Positions 25,601 to 38,420 of a DNA stretch of 64,000 bases are shown piece after piece. Made by a program: the position numbers and the translations under genes. This DNA comes from Myxocyprinus asiaticus. Lineage: Eukaryota; Chordata; Actinopteri; Cypriniformes; Catostomidae. The stretch lies in the NCBI RefSeq assembly GCF_019703515.2, contig NC_059348.1, positions 23,298,156 to 23,362,155 of the forward strand, given 5' to 3'. The stretch's first letter is position 1; each line of letters begins with the position of its first letter. Below the pieces are notes generated by a model. It was not told where the DNA came from, did no database searches, and saw only the letters and a list, made by a program, of their open reading frames with translations.

Positions 25601-27235
25601 ATATAATGTGCCTCATTTGACCCATCATCTGACCCTTCCATCTAAAGAATCTGACACCCTGAAATCTAGATATCTAAATTAAGCTTCAGTGGAGTTTTTG
25701 GTATAATAAATATGACTCTGACATACAGCTAGCAGAATTTAGTATAGTTAGGTGTTATTATTTCAGCAGTCCATTTCCTTTCCTTAATTTTTAATATACA
25801 AAATGTGAGTTTTTGTTTATGGGAATGTCAGATTTAGAGTAACAACAACCTCATACATTTCTGGAATACCATGTTGAGAAAAGCAGTATCTTGTGATGAA
25901 ATAAAAACATTAATTGCGATCCCAAGCTGTCATATATCTGGTTATGACACAATCCTACATCATCTACATGAGGGACTGCATCTCAAACCCAAGGCTGATT
26001 CCTACTGATCTTCAGAGTGAACATACAGTTTCTTGTCCTTGAAGCATTGAGTGTTGTATTAAACCACAGCTGTCATCTGGACCTCTTTGATGTTTCTTGC
26101 CTCATTTGTTTCATCTCAAGGTCTTCTAAATCATTCTGAATATGTAGCAGTTTTTCTGCTCCAGGCTAACTGTAACTTTTTCTTGACTTTGCAGTTTGCT
26201 AGTCAAACTTCAATCATTAGGTGCGGTATGTTTGAGTACCTGAATGAGGGGAAAAACTTAACCATCTTCTTGAATCCCTGATATTTCTATCAACTAAACT
26301 AATCTAGTGTATCCTGAGTGGATATCCATGCTGAACAAGGGTTTATTGACCTGACTGTTTAAGATAAAGTTCCAATTTTACCTCATTTTCCATGAGTAAG
26401 CAGAAAAAAGGAAGAGTGATAGAGGCAAATAGCAAACTGACAGCTTTCAGAATTGCCATAGGTATACCTTACAAATGAGCATAGTATAGTCATGTGGGTG
26501 GTTTAAATGTTTGAGACTTTTTCAACTTTAAAGGACTAGCAAAGAAAACGGGTTGTGCCTCAGATCTTGTCTCAAAGGCATCCCATAGTGTTTCTGTGGC
26601 ATATTTGACTACTATACTATATTGTACATAATGTTCCATTGTTTACAAAGCAACACCCAACTACATTTAGCTGTAAATCCCGTTCATAACTCCAGAATGC
26701 TGTTTTTGCAAACCCATTCACAGTACACCGCTCAGAAAAACGCTCCTGCACTTATGAGTCTTTGTCTGCCTCCTAGTGGCCATAATTATGCTCATGTTTC
26801 ACAAGGAAGTTGATCAAAGAATTGTCCAAGGTACATCTTCAGATATAAAATGTTCAAAAAGCGTTTATTTCAGTTAGCTTATCTTGGACATTATTTGGCT
26901 TTACCTTATTCTTCGGTTTAGCTTGGACATCCTTGCCTGAAGCAAACTCTGAGGAAGGCTCAATTTTTAAAACTTTGTAAAAATGGACAACTTTTGTATC
27001 TGATGGGCTTTGGAACATTATCAAGGTTTGATTCCAGCAAGCAGTACTCCAAAATCAGTATCACAACATTTTGTATATCTTGGAAGAAAGTGCTCGGCCT
27101 GTACTTTTTACCTAGCAAAACAATTAAACAAAGAATCAGTGTCACTTTAAACCAATTATGATTCTGTATGAAAACCTAAATTCCATGTAAAAGATCCTTC
27201 CACTTTGGTTCAAGAGTCATACTAGATAGGATTTA

Positions 27236-27870
27236 AAGGGAGAGTTCACCTAAAAATGAAAATTCTCTCATCATTTACTCACCATCATGCCATCACAGAT
27301 GTGTGTAACTTTCTTTCTTCTGCTGATCACAAAGATTTTTAGAAGAATATCTCCGCTCTGTTGATTCATTCAATGCAAGTGAATGGGGGCCAGAACTTTG
27401 AAGCTCCAAAACGCACATAAAGGCAGCTTAAAAACAATCCATACACTCCAGTGGTTTAAGCCATGTTTTCTAAAGCATTATTATCGGTGTCGGTGAGAAA
27501 CAGATAAAAATATCTACTTTCACTTTCTTTTGTTTTTGGCGACTCACATTCTTTGTGCATATCGCCACCTACTGGGCAGGGAGGAGAATTTATAATAAAA
27601 AAGGACTTTAATATATATCTGTTTCTGACCCACACCTATCATATCACTTCTGAAGATATAGATTTACCACTTGGGTCATATGGATAACTTTTATGCTGAC
27701 TTTACGTGCTTTTTGGAGCTTCAAAGCTCTGATCACCATTCACTTGCATTGTTTGGACCTACAGAGCTGAAATATTATTCCAATAATCTTTGATTGTGTT
27801 CAGCAGAAGAAAGTCATACACGTCCTTGATGGCATAAGAGTGAGTAAATGATAAGAACATTTTAATTGTA
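27236..27870. mobile_element. Palindromic MITE-like element, family 1
   Basis: Starts AAAGGGAGAGTTCACCTAAA and carries both mirrored arms (CTTTCTTTCTTCTGCTGATC / GATTGTGTTCAGCAGAAGAA). The extreme right end has decayed. The TAAAATATA centre and the CTTTTATGCTGACTTTACGT block identify the family. Confidence 0.65.
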
Positions 27871-28636
27871 TTACTTTTATGCACCCATTCTGCTTAAAAC
27901 CATGTGGCTTTTGATAAGCACCATCTCACAAAACAGGAAAAATATAAGAAATTGCTGAAGAAATACTCAAATGTGCCAGCTGTCCCTTTAGTTTCAATGA
28001 TTATATTTGGAATCAGTTTTTTTTTTTGTGTGTGGAAATGATGCAGTATATAAAAAAGGAGACAGAAACTTACTACAGCTAAATGCCACTACTCCATCCT
28101 TGCACATTGCAGATGAGATATTTGAGGGTTTACCTCTAAATAATAAACATCCACCCCGATTCATCACCTGAGCCCTTGTTCAGTAGAACCCCTCTGCTTA
28201 CCTGATGCTTTTGTCAGGAAGTGCAGCAACTAAAGGTTCAATGTTCAATCCTTAGAAACTTTGCATATAAACTATAAACAGTTGGAAATGCTTTCTGCAG
28301 ATCAAGGCCATCTATAAAACCATCAGAAGCTTTGGGGGGATTTCTCTTCCATATCTTCTGTACATGTTAGCACTTTCAATATGAGTGTGACTTAACGTAC
28401 ATGGGCAACCATGAAGTGAAGAATTAGACCCAGACAGGATGGGATGTGCCGAGTTGTTTGTAAATAAATACGTAGAAAAATGCAACTTAGGGGGGGCAGT
28501 CCTATGAACTCTGAACTGTTCAGTATAATCAGGACTTATTAAAAAAAGGACAAGTGGTAATAGGGCACAGTCAATTCAGTCTTTCTAGGGCACAAATGAT
28601 AGGGCATGAGGGGGTGTGTCTTATCAAAGGGAGGGG

Positions 28637-31600
28637 CTAATTCCTCTCCTGCACAAACACAGTCTCCTGCGGACACAGTCCTGCTTCTTGCAGTGTGATG
28701 TCATAGTCCAAGTGAGCGAGTCTTCGGCGGGGGAAGTTGGTGACAAGTTCAAAGCGTTCATTGGGGAACCCCTTCGACTGAACGTGTCTCACCAGTGCCT
28801 GAAAAAAAACAAAATGGAGAAGAGAAAGAAAATGGAGGGTACAATTATAGATTTATTTCACATCAGATTAGTGTTTCCAACAGAACCCTGTTCTTACAGT
28901 TGGTCCTAACTAATAGGTCCTAACTGTGAAATATTTTAATGTTTTTATATATATATATATATATATACTCAGCAAATAAAGAAACGTCCTCTCACTTTCA
29001 ACTGCTTTTATTTTCAGCAAACTTAACATGTGTAAATATTTGTATGAACATAAAAAGATTCAACAACTAAGAAATAAACTGAACAAGTTTCACAGACATG
29101 TGACTAACAGAAATGGAATAATGTGGGGGGGGGTAATGATAACGCTCATTCCTTCGATGATAAACGCGAGTCCGACCATCACCCCTGGTGAGACAAAACC
29201 GTGACTCGTCAGTGAAGAACACTTTTTGCCCGTCCTGTCTTGTCCAGCGAAGGTGGGGTTGTGCACATAGGCGACGTTGTTGCTGGTGATGTCTGGTAAG
29301 GACCTGCCTTACAACAGGCCTACAAGCCCTCAGTCCAGCCTCTCTCAGCCTATTGTGGACAGTCTGATCACTGATGGAGGGATTGTGCGTTCCTGGTGTA
29401 ACTCGGACAGGTGTTGTTGCCATCCTGTACCTGTCCCGCAGGTGTGATATTCAGATGTACCGATCCTGTGCAGGTGTTGTTACACGTGGTCTGCCACTGC
29501 GAGGACGATCAGCTGTCCTTCCTGTCTCCCTGTAGCGCTGTCTTATGCGTCTCACAGTATGGAAATTGCAGTTTATTGCCCTGGCCCTCATGCCTCCATG
29601 CAGCATGCCTAAGGCACGTTCACACAGATGAGCAGGGACCCCGGGCATATTTCTTTTGGTGTTTTTCAGAGTCAGCAGGAAGGTCTCTTTAGTGTCCTGT
29701 TTTTATAAATGTGACCTTAATTGCCTACTGTCTGTAAGCTGTTAGTGTCTTAACGACTGTTCCACAGGTGCATGTTCATTAATTATTTATGGTTCATTGT
29801 GCAAGCATGGAAAATATTGTTTAAACCCTTTACAATAAAGATCTGTAAAGTTATTTGGATATTTATAAAATTATCTTTAAAATACAGTGTCCTGAAAAAG
29901 GGACGTTTCTTTTTTTGCTGAGTTTACATATACATTGGCGGCCAAACGTTTGGAAAAATGTACAGATTTTGCTGTTTCGGAAGGAAATTGGTACTTTAAT
30001 TCACCAAAGTGGAATTCAGCTGATCACAAAGTATAGTCAGGACATTACTGATGTAAAAAAACAGCACCATCACTATTTGAAAAAAGTAATTTTTGATCAA
30101 ATTCAGACAGGCCCCATTTCCAGTAGACATCACTCCAACACCTTATCCTTGAGGAATCATGCTAAATTGCTAATTTGCTACTAGAAAATCACTTACCATT
30201 ATATCAAACACAGTTGAAAGCTATTTGGTTCATTAAATGAAGCTTCACATTGTTTTTGTGTTTGTTTTTGAGTTGCCATAGTATGCAATAGACTGGCATG
30301 TCTTAAGGTCAATATTAGGTCAAAAATGGCAAAAAAAGAAACAGCTTTCTCTAGAAACTTGTCAGTCAATCACTGTTTTGAGGAATGAAATCTATACAAT
30401 GTTTGAAATTGCTAAAAAAACTAAAGATTTCATAAAAAGGGGTACACTACAGTCTTCAAAGACAAAGGACAACTGCCTCTAACAAGGACAGAAAGAGATG
30501 TTGAAGGCCAGATGTACAACTAAACAAGAGGATAAGTACATCAGAGTCTCTAGTTTGAGAAATAGATGCCTCACATGTCCTCAGCTGACAGCTTCATTGA
30601 ATTCTACCCACTCAAAACCAGTTTCATGTACAACAGTAAAGAGAAGACTCAGGGGTGCAGGCCTTATGGGAAGAATTGCAAAGAAAAAGCCACTTTTGAT
30701 ACAGAAAAACAAAAATAAAATGTTAGAGTGGGCAAAGAAACACAGACATTGGACAACAGATAATTGGAAAAGAGTGTTATGGATCTTAACCCCATTGAGT
30801 TTTTGTGGGATCAGCTAGACTGTAAGGTGCGTGAGAAGTGCCCGACAAGACAGACACATCTATGACAAGTGCTACAGGAAGTGTGGGATGAAATGTCACC
30901 TGAGTATCTGGACAAACTGACGGCTAGAATGTCAAGGATCTGCAAAGCTGTCATTACTGCATGAGGAGGATTTTTTGATGAGAACTCTTTGAAGTAGTTT
31001 AAATTGTAATTGTAATTTTTCATATTATTAATATCCTGACTATACATTGTGATCAGTTGAATGACACTTTGGTGAAAAAAAGTACCAATTTCTTTCCATA
31101 AGAGCAAAATCTGTAAATTATTTCAAACTTTTGGCTGCCAGCATATAAAACATTTTTTTGAAAATTTCTCAAACAGACTCAGCGAGTTCATTGTTAGATT
31201 ACTTCAAACAGAGAAGTTCATGAGTCTGATTCATTACAATTCGATAATTCTGACTCAGAAACAAAAATGTCTCATAAGAGTCACTGATTCATGAACAGGA
31301 CTACACTTCACCCAAAAAAAAAAAATTCTGTAATAATTTACTCACCCTAATGTCATTCTAATCCTGTAAGATTTTATTTCTAACTGGAAACACAAAAGTA
31401 GAAATTTTCATGAATATTTCAATACAATCGCAATTCATAATGATAATGAATTAAAAAAGGACCACAAAATATCATTAAAAGTATGTGGCTTGTGCATCAT
31501 ATTCCAAGTTTTCTGAAGACATATGATGGTTCTGGTGAGAAACAACCTGAAATGTAAGTAATTTTTCAACATCCGTTGCAAATTCTTTAGCACAATGAGA

Positions 31601-34600
31601 AAAGCTAATTAACAGCAGCTTGTGTGTTTACATGAAAACTTGCGTTGTTTAGTACTAAAATCAAAACCTATCGTATGCCTTCAGAAAACTTCGGAAAATG
31701 ACACACGAGTCGCATGGACTACTTTTATGGTAGTTTTTTTTTTGGGGTCCTTTTTCTGTCACTGTATTGAAAAGATGGTCTGAAATATTCCTTTAAAGAA
31801 TCTCCTTTTGTTCCATATAAGAAAAAGTAATTCGGATTTGGAATGACATAAGGGTGAGTAAATTATGACAGAACTTACATTTTTAGGTGACCTGTTCCTT
31901 TAATAGTGGTGTGAGAAAAATCTCACTTTAAATGAATACTGCAAAAAGAAAAAGGAACTATACAAATATTCAAACTATACCCACCATAAGCTTAGCATTA
32001 GCAGACAATGCTATCTGTTCCCTCTGGCCATCTGGGTATCGCAGCATTAAGCGGGCCTTTGGACCTGCAGACAGAGTCGTTTTAGTTATACATGTATTAA
32101 TTCACTCTGAATACCGTTGGTGTTCCCAAATGCTCGAATAATTTCAATTAAAGCAAGAGAACAAACGACATGAAAGAAATGCTGTATACCGTTGTCGTCT
32201 GGTTCTGCTGTGCTGGTGCTGGCAGGTTCTAAGGGCTGATGTGATGTGGATTTGTGGTTCTCTCCAAGCCGCTGCTGGGACTGCGTTTGCCCTGTCAGAC
32301 TGTGATTATTACCTGCCGGCTCTAGATGGTTCTTCTTACTCTCCTCTTTTCTGTGGCACAGCTCTTTGTGTGGATCCTTCCTGTGATGGACAGGGCTATC
32401 TGGTCTAGTGAGTTGGGTAGTGGTAGGAGCTAACTCTGTGGAAACATGTCCATCCAATGAATCCTCCCCTCCGCCAGCCTCGTTATCAGAGCCGTCCACT
32501 GAAATCAGGCCTTCACTGTCAGAGAATGGCTCTGCTTCTGAATCATCATCTGATCGTGACTCTGCCTTGTCCAGGGTAGACTCGTAGTGTGTTTCTTGAA
32601 GTGAGGCCCGGATAGCTGCCTCTAACTGGCTGTCTTCACTGGCATCTATCAAACTCTCCTGTATAGGGAGACAAAAGACTGCAATATGAAAAGATGCTGA
32701 TCTGCTGAAATGCTTTTTCAGGAACTCCTGGACACCGGAGGTTTTTAAAGACCTTTAAAGTGAAAACTTACAGAACGAGCACGTTTGGCAGGAGGTTGAC
32801 TGGACTGCCCATCCAGCTGCCCGTGCTCTGATAGGAAGCTCGTGACCTGATCCAGGAATGAGGACACATCTAACTGGTTCCACTCAACCATCTTTTGTCC
32901 TGTATTTGTCACAAATGAAAACAACGAAACACTTCCAGACAACACATAGCAGTAACAGACAAAAAAAAAAAAAATACATTCTCTATACATATTGAGATCC
33001 AATTTCTCTATACATACTGAGATCCATCGTAAAAATTCTTAACAATGCTCTTATGTCGTGTTTCTCACCTGTACGGGGGTCCAAAATAGAAATATAGGGG
33101 AACTTGTTAAGCTTGTAAAACTGAATGTACCTTTGCCCTTCCTCACTGTCATGGTACACCTACAAATAAAAATAAACATAGGAGACCATTAAGTTGGTTA
33201 CAATAATTCAAGCCGATAACTTGAGTTCATCAGTCATCTTGTTCAGCTCACAAGAGTCAGAGTACCCACCCTTTTTAAACAAATAATTTCCATGACTTTT
33301 CCAAGCATTTGTGATTAGTTGACACAGATTTTTAAAATCATTTTGGTTCGGATTAGAGATAAACCGATAATTGTTTTGACCGATATTTACACTTTTCCAC
33401 TTAATCGGTGATAGGCTCTTGAAAATTAGGTTTAAAAATAAAGTTGGACACAAAAAACTTTACATTTTATATATTAAGTTAGGGGCTTTGAACAAGTGTA
33501 TATTGCAACTAAAACTAGTCAAACTAATTATTTGAAGACTATGCACAATAAGTTTAGTAAAGTAGTTTACCAGAGGCTAGTGATAATTAAGTTGTCAATG
33601 TGCCTGAAAAGCAGAAATAAAACAAGAATTAAAAATCGGTTATCGGACACTTATCAGAGAATTCACCCAAAAATTTAAATTGTCTTATTGTTCATACCAT
33701 CCCAGATGTGTATGACTTACTTTCTTCTGCAGAACACAAACAAAGATTTTTAGAAGAATATTTCAGCTCTGTAAGTCCAAACAATGCAAGTGAATGGTGA
33801 CCAGAACTCAGAAGGTCCAAAAATGCATACACAGCATAAAAGTAATCCATTAGACCCCAGTGGTTTAATCCACATCTTCTGAAGCAATTTGATAGGAGTG
33901 CGTGAGAAACAGATCAATATTTATGTCCTTTATCTCCACCTTTGACCAGCCCCAACCAGTAGGTGGCTGAATATGAAAGTGAATGTATAGATTTACAGTT
34001 AAAAAAGGACTTGAATATTGATCTGTTTCTCACCCACACCTCTCATTTAGCTTCAGAAGACATGGATTAAACCACTGGAGTCTTATGGATTACTTTTATG
34101 CTGCCTTTTGGGCCTCCAGAGTTCTGGTCACCATTCACTTGCATTGTGAGGACCAACAGAGCTGATATATTCTTTAAAAAAATCTATGTTTGTGTTCTGC
34201 AGAAGAAATAAAGTCATACATGTCTGGAATGGCATAAGGGTGAGTAAAGGATGAGAGAACTTTCATTTTTGGGTAAAATATCTCATTAAACACAAAAATA
34301 ATCAGTATTGTAACGGTCATTAAAAACCACGGACAGTTGATCTCTAATTCAGACAGATTTGCAAGTGAATCACGTGGACCAGTTGGTGAACCATTTCGAC
34401 TAATTCATTGAAAAAATAACTAATTCGCTTAGAAATGAGGCATCACTATGGGTTGCGAGTTTTTCACTAAACAAGGTCAATATGTACCTACTTAAATATT
34501 TCTAGAAAACTAGAAAAATCCATACTCTCTATAGAAATTTCCAGGACTTTCCCATGAAATTATGAGATGTTATTCATTTCTCTAACTTTCCCATGCCTGG

Positions 34601-37600
34601 GAGACCCAATTTTAAAATTCCCAGATTTTTCTAGGTTTTCCATGTCCATGGAAACCCAGGTCATTTCCTTGTGAATCACAGTGTTATTCTCCTCAACGAA
34701 ATCTCTGACAAAATGTTAGTTGACAAAGGTTTTTTTTTTAAATTTTGTCAATGATAAAGAACACAAGACGAAAAAGACGCATCGTGACTATTATTCAATG
34801 ATTTTATTAAAGCATACTGTTGACGAAAATATGACGAGAAAAAGAATACTGCAAGATATTAATTGTGGAAGATATAAACAGAAGAGGAAACATCTAGGAA
34901 AAAATCTGTTTATAGAAGAATATATTAGATATGGATTCATCTAATCCAGTAACCCAGTATATTGGGCATTTCCCTAACTGAGCTTTGTTAGTTTAACACA
35001 CTGAACACTGGCAAAACACACCGCTTTAAAACTGGTTAATTATTACACTTAAACATATCCTATTTACACATGAGTTTAATCACACCATAAATGAAATTTT
35101 ACAACTTGCACCTGCACACACAATGAAGCGAATGAACAGTTGAACTTGAACATGTGCTGGTCATAATGTGCGTCAGAGTAAAACTGATTAAAATGAATGA
35201 ATATGACATGACAAAATAAAATAAAAAAGTAAAGGACATTTTTATCAAATGACTAAAACAAAAAACTGTATAAAAATTAACACTGGTAAATCAGACTACA
35301 TTGGTCAAACTTTATCTTTGTTTTTGCATACAGCCAGCAAAGACAACACAACAGAAAGATGTGTTGTCTATTTATTGTCTCTCGAAGATGACAAAACAAA
35401 TGTATGTTTCTGCCAATGTACCTGCCAGAATATGAAATGTTCTCTGATGATGGTTTTCACTGCATCATTGCTCCACACATCTCGGTTTAGACACTGGCAG
35501 GCAAAATCCTGGACATTCTGAATGTTGATCATCAGCCATTTGTTCTCAAGCTGACCAGAGTCTTTTGCCTAGGGTGAGAGTGAAACATACAATCAAAATC
35601 GCAGTACGCATGACTGATTAGCCAATCTCCAGATGTGTTACTGGTTTTGCACAGGTCATTTTTACATTGTACTGGGTGTATTGACAATACATCAAAGAGA
35701 TTACCGTCTCAAAGCTGCCTTTGTGCATGAGTTCAATAGGAGGGCGGAACAAATCAGCTAGAGTGCTCAGTTTCTTGTCCATCGCACTCCCGTTTCTCAA
35801 CTCTTGCTCTTGACGGACTAGAGAGGCACATAGGTATGGTTTTAAAAGATGCACATGCCCATATTCTGATCTTTTTAAAGTGTGTTGAAGTGAGTGTGTG
35901 CTGACAGTGTGCATCACTACAACTCACTGGTTTCAGTCTGGAAATCCCGAAATCCATCAAAGATTGATCGCGCTGGTCTACGCCTCTTTGGTACTGCGCA
36001 AGAGGAAAAATAATGGTTGACATAAATAGAACAGATTACCAATGAATGTCTGCAAAAGATACGATTAATAAATGAGAACTGTAATACCTCCAAACAAGGG
36101 CTCTGGTTCCACCAGAATGTCTTGCTTCTGAGGAATGGGCGCTCGCACATCATCTCTGCCAGAAAGGACACGTCATTCAACATTATTAACAGGCTGCTTC
36201 AGAGCATGCAGTGACTTACAAACAACGTAATGCTACAAGGCAGAGAGCCTTTGCTGTTGTGAGTCAACACTGTGCCATGTGAAATCACTCACTCTGGTTC
36301 TACAGGGGGGTGTCTGCTGCTCGAGGCTCCGGCTGAACTGGCACTTGTGCTGGGTTCCTCTGCAATCCCCCCTCCGTCTAGGAACATGGTTACTGCCATC
36401 TCTAGGTTGTTGTTACATGCTTCCAACATATGCTTCCCTACACTCTCTGTGGCTCCTGCAAACAATCACACGGCAAAACCATTAAAGGAATAGTTTCGAA
36501 AATTCTCTGTAAGTGCCTCAATGTAACCTTGATGTTTGCTTTTTTTTTTTTAAGAAAATGAGGAACGAGTTAAAATTAATTTTTGTGGTAAATCAACATT
36601 ATGCCACAAATGCTGTCGACTGAGCTTAATTTGTATTGAACCCAGAACATTCCTTTAAATAACTTTCCTTTTACAAACTTTTTGGAGCTTCAAAAGTTTT
36701 GGTCACCATTCACTTGCATTGAATGGATCAACAGAGCTGAGATATTCTTTTAAAAATCTTCATTTGTGTTCTGCAGAAGAAAGTCATACACATCTGGGAT
36801 GGAATGAGGGTGAGTAAATGAGAGATGTTTCATTTTTAGGTGAACTATCCCTTTAAGAGCATTTAAGTGAGGTGAAATGTGAGCACAGAAATTAAAGGAG
36901 GAATGGATGCACTTAAAGTACAAAAATAAAAATCTGTAACTAGAAATGGGCATTTTGTTTCTTTTTGCCGCTGCCTGAATAAATCTTCAATTAACATCAT
37001 CAAACAATAAATAAGGCTTTGTTTGATTAAGGGATGAGTAAAATAAAGATAAAGTGCTGTTTCACCAATTATTGTCAAAACATCATGTTAATCAAGCAGT
37101 TATACAGACAACGTGCACATTAATGAAACAACATTAGACTTGTACACAGTATCGTTTTTCAGTTGAGTAGTTTCATTTTTTTTTTTTTTTTTTTATTCAT
37201 CCAGTAAGTGTCCAAGTTTGTAATAATTATGAAATCCGCTAAATTACATAACGAAACCAGCCGCCATTCAAAATAATAATAATAAAAAAATTAAATTACC
37301 ATGGTAACCATGGTTCCCGCCGAAATTCTACCATCAAATGAAATTAAAATGTCAGGAAAATTCTAATAGTTTCGTTCAACTGTACACACATAACGAAAAC
37401 TTTTTTTAAACAGTGTAACACAACCATGTTACATTTGTAAGGGAACATTACTTTTTGTACATGGAAATTCTATAATGTTTACAATTTTTTAACTGTATAA
37501 ACGTCTTGCTCCTATAGCGAGTGTCTATAGATTTGCTCATGTTCCTTATAGCTTTTATTTATATACTGGACTTTCACTTGTTTCAGTTCCTAAAGCCCCG

Positions 37601-38322
37601 CCTCTTCAAAAGCCGCATGCGCACATCCAGCGCATCTTTCACCTTTACAAAAAAAGTAGCAAGCTACGAAACATGGCCATGTATTTCTGACCAAAAAACT
37701 GAAACTACCGAGTGATACGCTCCATCACGCAAGGCTCAAAATAGTGTGTATACACTATAAACAACAGTAAAATTGAACAGTCCGGGTCCGCTAAGCACAT
37801 AAGAATGGTGTATGTGTTCACTCGGATGACTTTAGAGAAACATACACACAAAACGGATAACTGATTTAGTATCTGCCTACACAAACCGCCATGTTGTGGA
37901 CTGTGGCTCATGGTCCTCATACACACTTGATGAAGTTGTTAAATCACATGCTCAAAGTTCAGTCCGAGAGTTTTAGATGGCTGTCTGCATACTTTAACAT
38001 CTACAGTCTACATCTGATCGACCCCTTTCTGTTCTGATCTCTTTTCTTTTGCATATAGAGCCATGTTAACGCAAGTGGAGATAGCAGCTAGCCGAAGCTC
38101 TTTCGTTACAGTCTCTTTCCTTTGGATGACAGAGGGGCCAGTTTCCTCTCGATTATTCTTCCCTATATACAGCAATTCCAAAGGCACCTCGTCTAACTCA
38201 AACAAAATGGTCTGTGCAAAAATTCCCACTAAAGCAAAATGTCAATATTTACCAGTTATGGCTGTGAACTGTTGTATTAACCCATTAACCCCCGGGGCTG
38301 ATGCGTCTCCGAGAGTCGCCAT
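28637..38322 (-). CDS. ubxn7: UBX domain-containing protein 7, 11 coding exons, 518 aa
   Basis: Ubiquitin-binding adaptor that links ubiquitylated substrates and cullin-RING ligases to p97/VCP. Coding exons (minus, 5' to 3'): 38253-38322, 36293-36455, 36088-36155, 35928-35993, 35705-35817, 35422-35568, 33069-33159, 32772-32899, 32190-32658, 31985-32064, 28637-28798. The total of 1557 nt is open, with GT-AG at every junction. Domains: N-terminal UBA (about 12-54, GLIQQFTAITG ... MFLDGGGIA); conserved PKRRRPARSIFDGFRDFQ; UAS thioredoxin-like domain (about 130-262, FACQCLNRDVW, HDSEEGQRY); UIM at about 290-306 (EDSQLEAAIRASLQETH); an acidic/serine linker; C-terminal UBX (about 436-518, LMLRYPDGQREQI ... 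FPRRRLAHLDYDITLQ). The length is slightly above the human protein (about 489 aa), the excess being in the linker. The last intron (28799-31984) is packed with transposon relics. Start: ATG within AAGATGGCG. Function is from the family; nothing looks broken. Confidence 0.95.
28967..29928 (-). pseudogene. Truncated Tc1-like transposon A (ubxn7 intron 10)
   Basis: Inverted ends: ACTCAGCAAATAAAGAAACG (left) and its mirror CGTTTCTTTTTTTGCTGAGT (right). Minus-strand transposase remains at 29451-29648 (helix-turn-helix part, RRIRQRYRETGRTADRP) and 29067-29423 (start of the DDE domain with FFTDESRF, first catalytic Asp). The two pieces are in the same frame and separated by an in-frame TGA where the family has Arg (CGA to TGA). 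The catalytic C-terminal half is deleted, leaving 962 bp. Confidence 0.75.
29931..31146 (+). pseudogene. Truncated Tc1-like transposon B with long inverted repeats (ubxn7 intron 10)
   Basis: A different family from its neighbour. Long inverted ends of at least 120 bp: ATTGGCGGCCAAACGTTTGG ... GATCACAAAGTATAGTCAGGA, mirrored by TCCTGACTATACATTGTGAT ... CAAACTTTTGGCTGCCAGCA. The plus strand at 30498-30790 encodes the paired-type DNA-binding and linker part (RVSSLRNRCLTCPQLTASLN, KKPLLIQKNKNKMLEWAKKH). It then jumps by deletion to the NPIEFLWDQLD region near 30790. Catalytic aspartates are lost. Confidence 0.7.
31305..31904. mobile_element. Palindromic MITE-like element, family 1 relative (ubxn7 intron 10)
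   Basis: The left side, ACTTCACCCAAAAA ... TAATTTACTCACCCTAATGTC, is mirrored by GACATAAGGGTGAGTAAATTA ... TTTTTAGGTGACCTGTTCC on the right. The interior differs from the other family-1 copies, so it is probably a sister subfamily. Confidence 0.55.
33656..34290. mobile_element. Palindromic MITE-like element, family 1 (ubxn7 intron 6)
   Basis: Starts AGAGAATTCACCCAAAAATT and ends TTTTGGGTAAAATATCTCAT. Both arms are present: GACTTACTTTCTTCTGCAGA mirrored by TCTGCAGAAGAAATAAAGTC. The element sits in the large intron between the UAS exons 35422-35568 and 33069-33159. Confidence 0.7.
36484..36657. mobile_element. Half copy of palindromic repeat family 2 (ubxn7 intron 1)
   Basis: It carries the family-2 right arm (TTTTTGTGGTAAATCAACAT ... 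CTGAGCTTAATTTGTATTGA ... AACATTCCTTTAAA) but only a stub of the left arm. It directly abuts the family-1 half copy at 36658-36857. Together they look like a composite junction. Confidence 0.55.
36658..36857. mobile_element. Right half of palindromic repeat family 1 (ubxn7 intron 1)
   Basis: TTTTTGGAGCTTCAAAAG ... TTCTGCAGAAGAAAGTCATA ... GGTGAACTATCCCTTTAAG. The left arm is missing. Confidence 0.65.
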
Positions 38323-38420
38323 CTTGCCGCCACTGACAACAACACGAATGCGCGCATGTGCATCGTCGACCAATGGGATCTCTTGCTGCGTCTGCCTTCG
38401 TGCGTCACTTCATTGGATGT
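38323..38420 (-). promoter_or_regulatory. TATA-less promoter of ubxn7
   Basis: Immediately upstream of the ubxn7 ATG the sequence is CpG-rich. It has two CCAAT-type boxes (ATTGG/CCAAT at 38412-38416 and 38370-38374), TGACGCAC (CRE-like, about 38402-38409) and an NRF1-like palindrome TGCGCGCATGTGCA (about 38349-38362). The start codon itself lies in AAGATGGCGAC, the YY1 consensus. No TATA box is seen. Site names are inferred from consensus matches. Confidence 0.5.

Larger units (their letters stand above)
18600..28600. other. Ten-kilobase intergenic region between tfa and ubxn7, no gene seen
   Basis: AT-rich DNA with no exon chain on either strand. It holds the MITEs listed separately (20551-20812, 22206-22620, 27236-27870) and a repeat with GGTGGGCC motifs around 20895-21165. 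A possible tRNA-derived SINE relic lies at about 24205-24275 (an A-box-like TAGCACAATGG followed by AGTTCAAGTGT). The remaining sequence shows nothing I can name. Confidence 0.5.

Noticed and set aside
29411..29692. Cys-rich 93-codon plus-strand frame resembling a secreted peptide
   Set aside because: It is antisense to the Tc1 family A transposase. The cysteines come from the complement of Arg/Thr codons.
36272..36493. Plus-strand frames over ubxn7 exon 2
   Set aside because: Shadow of the minus-strand exon 36293-36455, which has proper splice sites and matches the UBA domain.
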